Source of the DNA: Cycas panzhihuaensis | Taxonomy: Eukaryota > Cycadophyta | Reading direction: 5' to 3' | DNA length: 64,000 nt | Assembly (NCBI GenBank): GCA_023213395.1 | Contig: CM041465.1 | Coordinates: 106,089,741 to 106,153,740, forward strand | Position numbers and translations under genes: made by a program | Notes under the pieces: generated by a model | What the model saw: only the letters and a program-made list of their open reading frames with translations | Told to the model about the DNA's origin: nothing | Databases searched by the model: none | Shown here: positions 10,290-20,131 of the stretch, in pieces | How the letters are laid out: every line of letters begins with the position of its first letter | Position numbering within the stretch: position 1 is the first letter of the stretch

Positions 10290-12268
10290 ACTTCTAGTTT
10301 TGGGGCTTAGGCCTCTACCCTCATCTCTAATATTTCTTTGAGTCCCCAAATCTATTTATAATGCTACCTCCTTTTCATGCACAACCTTCGATGGTAGCCT
10401 TCTGAGCCTCTTCTCACTGCCATAATTTGGACCTTTAGGGTGAACTAAATCCTTACCTTCCTAGGTCCCTAAATCCCTAACCTTCTAGACTTTCTCAGGT
10501 CTCCTTTGCTCTTCTTAACCATCTAAGGATGATCCTTCTATCCTGGGCTCCTTTAACTCTTTGATATCCTTAATAGACTCCTTACTAACAACTTCTATTT
10601 GGATTTCTTTAATTTGGTTTGGGTAGGGATATGGGGTTCTCAAGTCTTCCTCCCCTTCTTTAAAGAGAGTATCTTCTTCATCCAAATTTAAGTCTTGTCC
10701 TACCCTAATTGGGACTTGTTCCTATCCAATCTTTGTTTGATTTTGTTCTTGTCTATTCTCTATTTGAGTTTTATCATTCCCCTTTTCCTCTTCAAAAACC
10801 TCTTTTGGGTTGTTCTCCTCCTCCAAATTCTTATCTTTATCCTCAACAGCCATTAAAAGATTTTGCCTTGAATCTCCTGGACAACTATGAGGTAGGTGAC
10901 CCAACTATTTGCACCTTAAGCATCTCACATTTTCAAGCTCGAATATTAGTTTCTGATCCCTATTCCAGTTAGATCCATTAATAAGAACCCTATTGAGCAG
11001 GGGCTTATCCATTATAGCTAGAACACAAAACTTGGTATTTACAAGTCTACTTCTATTCTTTGTAGTCGAATCCACCACTAGTAGGGGTTCTATAACCTTT
11101 GTTACACATCTGATAACATCCAAATCCCAAGCTTGAAGGGGAAGGCCTAGTAGTTGGACCCAAAGAGGAAATTAATTTATAAATTCCTCAGCTAGATCGA
11201 AGTCTGGGTGTCATTTCTCTATTAGCACCGCCTTCCTCCCTATCATCTAAGAAGATTTTAATAGTACATTTACCATATCTTTATGAAGTATAAACTTCAA
11301 AAGTACACACCCTTTAGGGAGAGAAATAACCTCCACAGAACCTTTCAGCTTCCATCTTTGGCTCACCCATTTCCTTATGAGATCTACCCCTAGCCTAGGG
11401 CCTAAGAAACCCCTCACTAGACTATTCCCACAGTAATTTTCAATTTGATTTAATAGTCTTTTAGGAACTAGGTTTCTAATCTAGTTCTCATCTATAATAG
11501 GGTTAATTTCAATTGACTCTTACTCTTTGTTGTTAAGTGCCTCTAGGTATGATTTACCCCTGAGAGGGGCTATAAGTCTAATTTAGGTTTTGGGCTTAGT
11601 TAGATAAGGGATCCATATCCCATTTATATGGTTCCTCCATAGTTTAAACTTCCATTCAGGCCAAAAACTAAAACCAACTACTTAAATAAAAATAAGGGTA
11701 TACTTATCTCCTCTCAAGACAAACCTAATCTAGGGTCTAGCTTGTCCTCCTCTCTGCCTCCTCCAAGCTTTAGGTCTATTATCCCATCTATAGAACTTCA
11801 TCTCCTAGGGGGCACCACATCTAAGATCAATGAGATACACCCCTTCCATCGATACCTTGTCTGATCACTCCTCAAATAGGCCTCAATCTACTCACTTATT
11901 CTTGCTCTGGCTAGCTCTACTAAACCCAGACTTGGGAGGACCTCCTTAATCAGCTTGTAGGATGGATAATAGCCTTCCAACTTGCAGTGTATGACATTTG
12001 TAGTGCCTTCACTTAATCTGCTCCAAAGTGTGCTCCATAGGAGAGGTGAGGGCTATTGCTTTATTATTCTATGTCCTCCTTGATGCTCATTAAACCTTTG
12101 TGCAATCCTTACTAGAGAAAAGACCTCATAAAGAGTGAGTCTCTATGGCTTTATGAGTATGGGGGTTTGCCTCCCTTTGTCTTTCGTCCATAGTTCACCT
12201 AAGGTGCTCGATCGTGAAACCCTAGCTACCTTCGATATTTGATAGTGCTTCTTCTTCTTCTTCAACAT
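10290..12268 (-). pseudogene. LINE ORF1 (nucleic-acid-binding protein with zinc knuckle)
   Basis: The best start is the ATG at 12268 (minus). It opens with M-L and five Lys, then reads HYQISKVARVS and STLGELWTKDK in one frame with few stops. A typical plant L1 ORF1 C-terminal module is at about 11123-10870: a beta-rich stretch (LLNRVLINGSNW) followed by FELENVRCLRCK, a stop, LGHLPHSCP. This is a C-x2-C-x4-H-x4-C zinc knuckle with one internal stop. A highly charged Glu/Lys tail (10904-10722) follows. In the family this protein binds the LINE RNA. The stretch between about 11180 and 12050 is too decayed to trace frame by frame. Confidence 0.75.
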
Positions 12269-13220
12269 GCCAATAGGTTAATTTTATATAAATAGCATCA
12301 CTTTCATTTCTAATAAGTTTCTTTTTGTTTATTTTCCAACAAACAAAGCTCTACCCTCTATTGCAAAAAACCTCACTTATGGCAAGAAATTTTGTGTCAT
12401 TTAGTGATGAAATATTTTAAAATCAATCAAATGTTTTCAAACAATGCTTTTCCAAAGAATATGTTACTCTAATAGGAAATTATGTTTTGATATTTCATAT
12501 AATTAATTCTTATACTTTTTGACATGTGTATCATTATCACTATTGTAGAAGATTTTAACAATGATTATGCATCCTTAACATAACATTATATCTTTGTACT
12601 TTATAACAAGATTTCAACTTGTTTTATAATACTTGAGTCACAAAACATTATTTTTGTTCATATTTCTATTTATTTTATGCTTAGATAGGACCTTGTATGG
12701 TGAATCAGTGGCATAGAACTTTCCCTTTCCTATAAAGATGCTCACATGTCCACTCTTTTAAATTCAAAAGGTTCCTTTATACTATTAGAAAATTCAACAT
12801 GCAAGCATAAATTGAAATAATTTCATGGGCCCAAGATTTAAGGATGCCAAGATCTTTTAATAATACTTCTAAGAGTACGTTGTACACATTCTCCTTTAAA
12901 ATAGAAACAAAGCATGTTTTCCTACATGCATAAATGCATGTTATCTACTAACTTACAAAATATCAAATAACAAAAGTTATTCAAATATAGAAACATAAAG
13001 CTAAGTAATAATTGGAAAGAAACATCACCTTCTAATATCTTGTTACCCCTTTAAGGAGCATCTCAAACTTTTTTTAATTGGATTTATATACATTAGGAAA
13101 GGATGATATCAAACTGAAGTTAAATAACTACATGGGTCAAAGTAGGGAAAAGAGTAAAATAGGAATCTAAATCATAGGGTAATTTTTGCTACAAGACTAG
13201 TTTTGATGAACATTGCAAGA
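12269..13220. other. Unassigned stretch between LINE 5' end and copia element 2
   Basis: The first tens of bases may be LINE 5' untranslated sequence. The rest is AT-rich without long ORFs, tandem repeats or recognisable domains on either strand. Confidence 0.5.
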
Positions 13221-13532
13221 TGGTATTATCAAAATTAATGTTTGCATGGTTTTAATTATCAGTTGGCGAGTCTTTATGTTATCACTAGGTTAATGATACT
13301 TTTCAAGAGCTATGAAAAGTCCTTAATGGACTTGTGATGCATGTTAGGGAGGTTACAAGTTGTATTTGGACCATTATTAATCCTACTTATACATATACAT
13401 GTATAGGATTGTACATTATATTAGGGAAGATTATTTATAATTAATGGAAATCAAAGTTTAAAGGTAGACTAATTCTATTTGAAAAATAATGTCATAATCT
13501 TTTTGCATTGATTCCATTATGATCCTATATCA
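13221..13532 (+). repeat. 5' LTR of copia element 2
   Basis: Matches 18321-18627. The left edge is less certain than the right edge, which ends TATATCA just before the PBS. The two copies differ by many transitions and a few small gaps, so the insertion is old. Confidence 0.75.
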
Positions 13533-13540
13533 TCTTTAGT

Positions 13541-13552
13541 CAGTATCAAAGT
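13541..13552 (+). other. Decayed primer-binding site of copia element 2
   Basis: Reads CAGTATCAAAGT where TGGTATCAGAGC is expected. All four differences are transitions (T/C or G/A). Confidence 0.7.
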
Positions 13553-14040
13553 AGGCTAATCATAGGTTGTTGATTAATTTTTTCAAAATATAGACTTGCA
13601 AGGAGCTAATTTAAGGTTTAGTTCTATCTAAGGCTAAATACAGGTGAGGGACCAATACATAGACTAAAAATAATTTGTCATTTTATATAGATAGAGTGTA
13701 TTAAAGTGTTATTTTAATAATAGTTAAAATCTATTTTTTTAAGCCCCTAGATAGATGAGCCCCTAGTCACATGAGAGACAACGTGTTAATCAATTTTCTA
13801 ACTCATTAAATAATCCAATGTAATTTTCAAGAATACTTTTCTATAACATTTTTAATGCTTTTGCATTAAAGTGTGGTCATATGGTGATTTTCTGACTCCC
13901 TACATGGTGATTGAGATATTTGTCATTTTATCAGCACTCTATGAAGTGATTAAGGACTTCATAATTTTAATAGTTAATAAAATATAGTGTGTATTATGCC
14001 AAGGCTATTTAACACTTTTATTTTTGTGATTTATAGGTTC

Positions 14041-14082
<42 letters not shown>

Positions 14083-14190
14083 TGAGTTGAAGTATGTTTA
14101 ATCCTTGTACAAATAAGTTATCCAAGAAGACATGTTTGCACTATAATAAACCAAGTCATTTTAGGAAGAATTATAGGATGTTGTATGTTG
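13553..14190 (+). pseudogene. Copia element 2 leader and gag remnant with zinc-knuckle relic
   Basis: Mostly unreadable. At about 14128-14172 the plus strand gives C-L-H-Y-N-K-P-S-H-F-R-K-N-Y. This is the CCHC knuckle spacing (C-x2-C-x4-H-x4-C) with the second and fourth Cys both changed to Tyr (TGY to TAY). A TA microsatellite lies just upstream. The region is short for a complete Gag, so part is probably lost. Confidence 0.55.
14043..14079. repeat. (TA)n microsatellite in copia element 2 gag region
   Basis: Uninterrupted TA dinucleotide run of about 37 bp. Confidence 0.97.
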
Positions 14191-14269
14191 ATCAACAACC
14201 ACATAAGGGTAATCAATAAAAACCTTATCAGTAAAACATAAGTGGTAGTAAAACATGGTAGTTTCATAG

Positions 14270-14560
14270 ACAAGATTCAAATCAAGGGATATTTGGTATA
14301 TAGACTTAGGAGATTTTAGGACTAGTAGATTTGATAAGTTTAGATATATGTCATGTAGGAAGAAACTAGGTATATAGTAACTTTAGGAGATAATAAAGTA
14401 TTAGATGCAAAAGGGATAGGGAAGGTCTAATTCATCTCACTTGATAAGGAGGATTACCATATCAATGATGCAATATATATGTTAGGCCTAAAGAGGAATT
14501 TGATTTTAGTTAGTTAAATTGAAGACAACAGTATGAGCATACTCTTTATGGATGGGAAGG
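14270..14560 (+). pseudogene. Copia element 2 protease
   Basis: Plus strand gives IWYIDLGDFRTSRF at about 14290, corresponding to W..DSGAS.HMT with the catalytic D-S-G reading D-L-G. Then come TLGDNKVLDAKGIG and YMLGLKRNLILVS (about 14480-14515), the conserved end of the copia protease region. Stops interrupt the frame. Confidence 0.78.
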
Positions 14561-14699
14561 CTATTGTCAATGATTTTGAAGGAAAAATAGTTACAAAAGG
14601 TGTAAGCGAAGGTGGTCCTTACAAGATCTTAGGTAAATCTATAGACCAAAAATCATTGACTACTAATGTATTTAGTAAAATTTACTTATGTAGTTAGTA

Positions 14700-15320
14700 A
14701 AATTTAGTTATGAGAGAATGAGGAACTTGCACTTCCCTAGCCTACATTTGATACACAAACTAGATATGGTACATGGAATTTTAAAATAAAAAATAGTAAA
14801 AGACATCTATGAACATTACATCTTTGGTAAACAACATAAGAAAAAAAATTTAAAGGGTAAGGTTTAAAGAGCAACTAAAAATTTAAGCCTAGTCCACATA
14901 GGCATATGTGGTCCAATGCTAACCAGCTCACTTGAGGTGTAATATATATCTTGACCTTCATTAATGATTTTTCAATGAAATTTTGGATATATCCCATAAA
15001 GGAGAAGTCATAAGCATCTATAATTTTTAAGGAATTCTAGATAAAATTAGAAAATAAAAGTAGTTAAAGGGTGATGATACTCAAATTAGATAATGGGGGA
15101 AAGCACACCCCTAATGCCTTTGTCCAATTTTGTAAGGGCCACATAATCAAGAAGTAATTAATGGTAGTGTCCACACCATAACAAAATAGCATCATTAAGA
15201 CAATGAATAAGACATTAGTTCAAAAGACCAAGTCAATGATGAAAGTAAAGAATTTCTCAAAAAAAAGGGCTAAAGTTATTTACACAATAACATATTTAAC
15301 CAATAGAAGTGCTACAAAAG
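14700..15320 (+). pseudogene. Copia element 2 integrase
   Basis: Around 14750 is an HKLDMVHG-type pre-integrase relic. At about 14895-15160 the core reads VHIGICGPM (expected VH.DICGPM, so the first Asp is lost), ILTFINDFSMKFW (expected FLTFIDD.SRK.W) and LKLDNGGKH (expected LRSDNGGEY). A QNSIIKTMNKT block at about 15180 stands for QQNGVAERMNRT, so the catalytic Glu is also gone. Catalytically dead. Confidence 0.82.
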
Positions 15321-15975
15321 TTGTTTAAAATATGACCTTAAAAGAAGTATAATTAAGTAGAAAAATTATAGTTAGTTATCTAAGAAATTTTGGAAGCATT
15401 ACATACATGTATGTTCTAAAGGAGAAATGCCAAAAGTATGATAAAAGTTATAAGTCTATCCTCGTAGTGTGTAGTGAAGAAAGCAAATCCTACTAAGTAT
15501 ATGAGATGGCAACTAGAAAGGTACACACAACTTAGAATGTTATCTTCAAAGAAGATGATAAGAAGGATACAAATAATAATGAGGACCTAGATAAGTCAAT
15601 GGTTAAAATAAAAATTTTCTTAAAAACAAATTTGGACTAAAGTTATTTACATAAAAACATATTTGACCAATAGAAGTACTACAAAAGTTATTTGGAATAT
15701 GACCCTAGAAGAACTACAAGTATCTATAAAATTATAGTTAGCCATATGAGACTCTTTGGATGCATGAATGTATGACATATATGTATGTTCTAAAGGGAAA
15801 ATATAAGAAGCTTGATGATACAAGTTCTAAGTACATCCTCATAGTGTATATTAAAGAATGTAAAGCCTACCAGGTATATGAGTTAGAAAATAGAAAGGTA
15901 TATATAACTTAGAATCTTATCTTCAAAGAAGGGAATAAGAAGGATACACACAAGGATGAGGACTTGGACACTTCA
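15250..15975 (+). repeat. Tandem duplication of the post-integrase region in copia element 2
   Basis: Two head-to-tail copies offset by 367 bp: the block TAAAGTTATTTACA at 15271 recurs at 15638. The match continues through ATGTATGTTCTAAAGG and GGTATATGAG... to GAGGAC at about 15583 and 15958. Each copy encodes the copia segment after integrase (LFGC..., SKYIL..., ECKAYQVYE, LES/NVIFKE-like). The copies have since diverged by scattered substitutions, so the duplication is not recent. Confidence 0.88.
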
Positions 15976-16399
15976 AATATTTAGTAAGATAAATATAAGT
16001 AAATTAAGAAACAACTTCAAGATAGAAGTTTATCTAGCCTAAAATTAATCCAAAGCAAAGAGTTGAATAAGAAGATGAAAAGGGAGGTGAAAAGGAGGAA
16101 TATAAAGACACTTTAGAATCATAGCCTGAAGTTCATCTTGAAGTTGCTCCATCTATTAAGAAAATCCCCAAATAGTACTTAAATACTATTATAGAAGCTT
16201 GATTGCTTAAGGCTAAAGGTAAAAGAAAATTAAGAATAAGACCTGATATAGTTAATTTTTCTTTGATCGCTGATGTGCTAAATACTAAAGAGCCTTTGCG
16301 TTTTGAGGAGGCTTATCAGAAGACAAAGTGAAGAATAAAAATGGATGTTGAAATCTATGTTATAGAGTAGAATAAGACTTAGGACTTAGTTGATTTACC

Positions 16400-17120
16400 A
16401 ATAGGCTAATAAATAATTTGTTTTAAATAAGTCTACAAGACTAAATTTATATTTTGTAGATTGATTGATAAATAAAAAGCTAGATCGGTAGCTAAAGGAT
16501 TTAAGAAGATGGAAGGGATTGATTATGAGGAGACATTCACTCCAATATCTAAGATGGTAATAATTAGACCGATACTAGCATTAATTTCTTAATTCAAGTG
16601 GTAATTCCACCATCATGATGTTAAAAGTGGCTTCTTAAATGGGGATCTTATAGCAAAATACTATATGGAGCAGCCACCTTGATATGTTGTAAAGGACAAA
16701 GAACACCTAGTATATCACTTGAAGAAGGATTTATATGCCCTAAAATAGGATCCAAGAGCCTAGTATTTTAATATCAATCAATATTTTATAGATAATAAGT
16801 TTGAGAGATTACTCATTAATCCAAACTTGTATATTAAGGTTGAAGGTAATTTAATCATATTTATAGTTATATATATAAATGATCTTGTGATCATAATGAA
16901 GAATGATCTTAAGAAGACATTTGAGATGAAAAAATTTAGATTTTTGTACTATTTTTTATGAGTGGAAGTATGGTAGAAGCCTAGAAAAATCTTCATTTCA
17001 TAGGTTAAGTATGCATGGAAAATTCTTAAAAGATTTAAAATATAGAAATATAAAACTACCCCAACCTCCATAGAGATAGGGTTAAAATTAATAGCTCTAG
17101 ATAATGAATGTTATATAGAT
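16400..17120 (+). pseudogene. Copia element 2 reverse transcriptase
   Basis: Plus strand gives KARSVAKGFKKMEGIDYEETFTPISKM (family: KARLVAKGF.Q.EGIDY.ETFAPV.K), then HHHDVKSGFLNGDL and YMEQPP, LKKDLYALK and an active-site block FIVIYINDLVI (about 16862-16895). There the family has L.LYVDD, so one catalytic Asp reads Asn (G to A). KFLYY-like and GRYAW-like blocks lead to the linker at 17110. Many Gln codons read as stops. Confidence 0.85.
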
Positions 17121-18310
17121 GGCACAATGTATAAGAAACTAGGTGGTAGTTTGATTTACTTGACTATAACTAGGTGTGACATATATGTTATAGTCAGTAT
17201 AATATCATGGTTCATGATGAAGAGAAAAATACAAAGTACAAATAGAATAAAGAAAATAAGCACACAACAAAGAATACCAAGAGATTTAGGTCTAAGCATA
17301 GGCCTTTTATTAATTTAAGTAATAGCTAAAGAAATTATAGAGATGAAACCCCAACCTGTCTCATCAACTCATCCACACTGTACACTCAACAAAGAATTAC
17401 CCAATTTGGGTTACATAAAGAATGTCATAAGAAGATATAAGATCTCAAACATTAGATCTAGGGTCTTTATGATGAATGACCCTAATTCTCTTTTTTATTT
17501 GAACCCTAAAAGTTGCTTCAGGGGCTACCACCCCTAAAACCCCTACTTGTCAGGCAAGGGAGGGGAAGAAATCTTTCCCCCCCAAAGTCTCCCTATCAAA
17601 GGGGAATATCGCCTCCCTTGGATCCCATTGCAGGGAGTTGGTGGGAAAAACCATGCCAAAGCAGGACCAAAATTTTAGTCTTCTTATATGTGTATAACAC
17701 TTGTAAAGTGTTCAACATATCCAACATATGAAAGAAGCAAAGTAGAGTCATTAAAAAAATGTAAAGATGATCCTAAGATATTTACAATAGACATTGCATT
17801 TTGTATTGTAGTTTAGCTAGAATAATAATTTCTAACTAGAAGGATACTTAAATTTTGAGTAGGTTAGATGTGTTAATAGTAGAAGGTCCACTTCAGAATA
17901 TTACTTTAGTTTAGGTTTTGTTGATATCACATGAATTAGAGAGAAGCATCTAAATGTTGTGTTATAATCTACTGAAGCAAAGCATAAAGTTGTTGTTACA
18001 ATAACTTATGAGGCCATCTAGTTGAGATAGGTTCTTGGTGATTTGAAACTTTATTAAGATAAAATAATTGCTTTGTACTATAACAATAAAAACACTTTAA
18101 AGATTGCTAAGAATCTAGTGTTTTATGATTGCACCAAATACATTGAGGTACATCATCATTTCATCTAGGAATAGATCCATAATAGAGAAGTTAAACCTAT
18201 ATATAAATGGACTAAAGAGCATTTGGCAGATATCTTCATCAAACTATTATCTAGAGAAAAGTTTAACAAATTTAGATCTTACGTCAACATTAAATCTAAT
18301 GATATAAATG
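17120..18310 (+). pseudogene. Copia element 2 RNase H, split by a solo LTR
   Basis: YKKLGGSLIYLTITRCDIY (17127-17190) is the conserved YR.LVGSLIYLT.TRPDI block before RNase H. The frame is broken at 17217 by the inserted LTR and resumes at 17727 with MKEAK, stop, SH, stop, KNVKMILRYLQ, where the family has H..AAKRILRYLKGT. RRSTSEYYFSLGF follows at about 17881, then STEAKHK, AKNLVFYDCTKYIEVHHHFI and HLADIFIKLLSREKF to about 18290. The expected spacing between the two halves is about 225 bp, but the observed spacing is over 650. This is how the insert was recognised. Confidence 0.87.
17218..17726 (-). mobile_element. Solo LTR of another LTR element inserted in copia element 2
   Basis: 509 bp bounded by TG (17218) and CA (17726), flanked by CATGA (17213-17217) and TATGA (17727-17731), a 5-bp target duplication with one transition. 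On the minus strand it starts TGTTGGATATGTTGAAC and ends TTTGTATTTTTCTCTTCA, the texture of a plant copia LTR. The middle has AATAAAAGG, a poly(A)-type signal on the minus strand. There is no coding sequence inside. The host element's reading frame continues across it. Confidence 0.82.
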
Positions 18311-18320
18311 TTAAGGGAAA

Positions 18321-18627
18321 GTTCTAGAAATAATATTTACATAGGTCTAATTATGAGTTGGTGATTCATTAAGTCATTATTAGTTTGATGATACTTGTTA
18401 GGAGTTGTAAAAAGTCTTTAATGGATTTATGACACATGTCAAGGTAGTTGTAAGTTATATTTAGACCATTATTGATGTTGCTTATAGATATGCATGTATA
18501 AGATTGTACATTATACCATGGAGGATCATTTGTAATGAATGAAAATCAAAGTTTGAAGGCAGATTAATTCTACACAAAAAATAGTGTTGTAATTTTTTTG
18601 CATTGGTTTTATTATGATCATGTATCA
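18321..18627 (+). repeat. 3' LTR of copia element 2
   Basis: Aligns with 13221-13532 and ends TGTATCA. A decayed purine run AAGGGAAAG (18313-18321) just upstream is the probable polypurine tract. Confidence 0.78.
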
Positions 18628-20131
18628 ACTTCAAGTACTCCATTGAATGAAGAGTTTTAGATAAATTCTTAATGGCATAAATTAGTAAATGAGAAGGTTA
18701 CTAAGAGACAATTTCACAAAGTGCCTTGTATGACATGGTGAGATCCTACAAACTACTAGAACAAAGGCTTTGCAAGTCATCCCTTCATGGAAAGTTACCC
18801 CACATATAAAGGGGCTAAAAAAGGGACCATCATAAAGCATACAATTATGAAATAGTAAGCCCCAAAGAGAACTAGTGTTGTTAAATCATGAGACGTGTGG
18901 TGGCATTACGTGAAGTCCATAATCAAGCACTTCGTTGAATTACAATAGTGAGAGACGCATTAATAATCAAAGTCACAAAGTGATCTCTCATGAAAAGTTG
19001 TTAGCAACACAGATGGGTCCTACACTCCTACATGTGGGGTTATAATTCACAAAGGAGGCCAAATAAACATGTAGGGCATAATCAAGTCCATACATCATAA
19101 AGAGGTATGTGTTAATATTTGATTACCCTTTCATAAAACTAAGCTTCATAACTTCATTAGAAATTCCAATTAGTCAATTGAGAAGGTTACAAAGTATAGG
19201 TTTTCAAAGGAATATAAAACTAACACATGCCAATGGCATACTAACCCACCAAGATAAGAGAACGCAATCATTTCATGTGAAGCTTCTTTACATACTTACA
19301 CGATTTATAAGAACACACACTATGAGGAATCAACATCTATGAAGAAGAGAATATAATTCCAATGGTAGGCCTCACAAGGCATAAGGTCCTCACTTTGCAA
19401 GGAAAGGAGTGAGTGTCAAGAGTGAACTACAACCATTTCATAAAGAGACCATGTGGCACCATGTCAATGTACTTCAGAATAGATGATTTTGTAGCCTTAG
19501 CAAAAGAGAGACTTTGGTTGTATTTCAAAGAAATCAATGAGGGAGTAAGTTATGAAGCATTCAAAAGGTTCACAGTACTACATGCCTTATGACTTTATCA
19601 AGTGATGAGAATTATAAAAAGTATAATAAAAAATTAGAGCCTTGTAAAGTACAAAGGCACAAAGAGATGTATTAGTGCTCAAACATCTTTAGGGATTTAT
19701 GAGCATGTGTGTCGTGTTCAGAATCACATGTGGAATAAGCACAAGAGCTAAACAATTACAACCTTCACCATTACACAATAATATATAGGAGCACAAAAAC
19801 CATAGTCATTACATTATAATAGGTGGCTCTGGTTCTCTCACAACTGGAGCTGACCCATAATAGTACACATGAGATGTCTTACAATAATACAGAATTATGA
19901 TAGACCTTCCTTACATGTGGCAGTAGGCAACAAACTGTGACTATTGAAAAAATTAACTACTGTTTCTACATTCTTTCTCCTAATATTTATACCTACTATG
20001 ATCAAGTTAGTTGCAACCACTATGGATATAACAAAAGGTTATAACTTTAACTACCTACATACAGAGCATTTGATTTACATTATTTAAGCCTCATTCTCCT
20101 CCATAACCATTCATTTGAAAATAAATTCATG
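18628..20131. other. Unassigned stretch left of gypsy element A
   Basis: 1.5 kb without a recognisable domain, long ORF or repeat shared with the rest of the window. The longest open stretch (19109-19342, plus, 77 codons) has no family resemblance and is probably chance. Confidence 0.5.

Larger units (their letters stand above)
1..12268 (-). mobile_element. L1-type LINE retrotransposon, interrupted by a copia element; 3' end off the window
   Basis: A non-LTR retrotransposon read leftwards. ORF1 with a zinc knuckle lies at about 10290-12268. ORF2 follows, with an apurinic endonuclease domain (about 9480-10254) and a reverse transcriptase (from about 9100 leftwards). The RT reading frame stops abruptly at 7629 against the LTR of copia element 1 and resumes at 44. 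The 44 bases at the window start translate in the expected frame as the next piece of the RT C-terminal region. The poly(A) end and the target duplication lie outside the window. All ORFs carry stops and frameshifts, so the element is dead. Confidence 0.85.
13221..18627 (+). mobile_element. Ty1/copia element 2, degenerate
   Basis: 5.4-kb element read rightwards. LTRs 13221-13532 and 18321-18627 align along their length, for example the shared block around TTGTACATTATA and the ends TATATCA and TGTATCA. A decayed Met-tRNA primer site lies 8 bp after the 5' LTR. Gag knuckle, protease, integrase, RT and RNase H follow in copia order. It holds a 367-bp internal tandem duplication and a foreign solo LTR. 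No convincing target duplication was found. Confidence 0.85.

Noticed and set aside
14043-14079. TA-rich run as a possible origin or scaffold attachment site
   Set aside because: A plain dinucleotide microsatellite with no supporting context.
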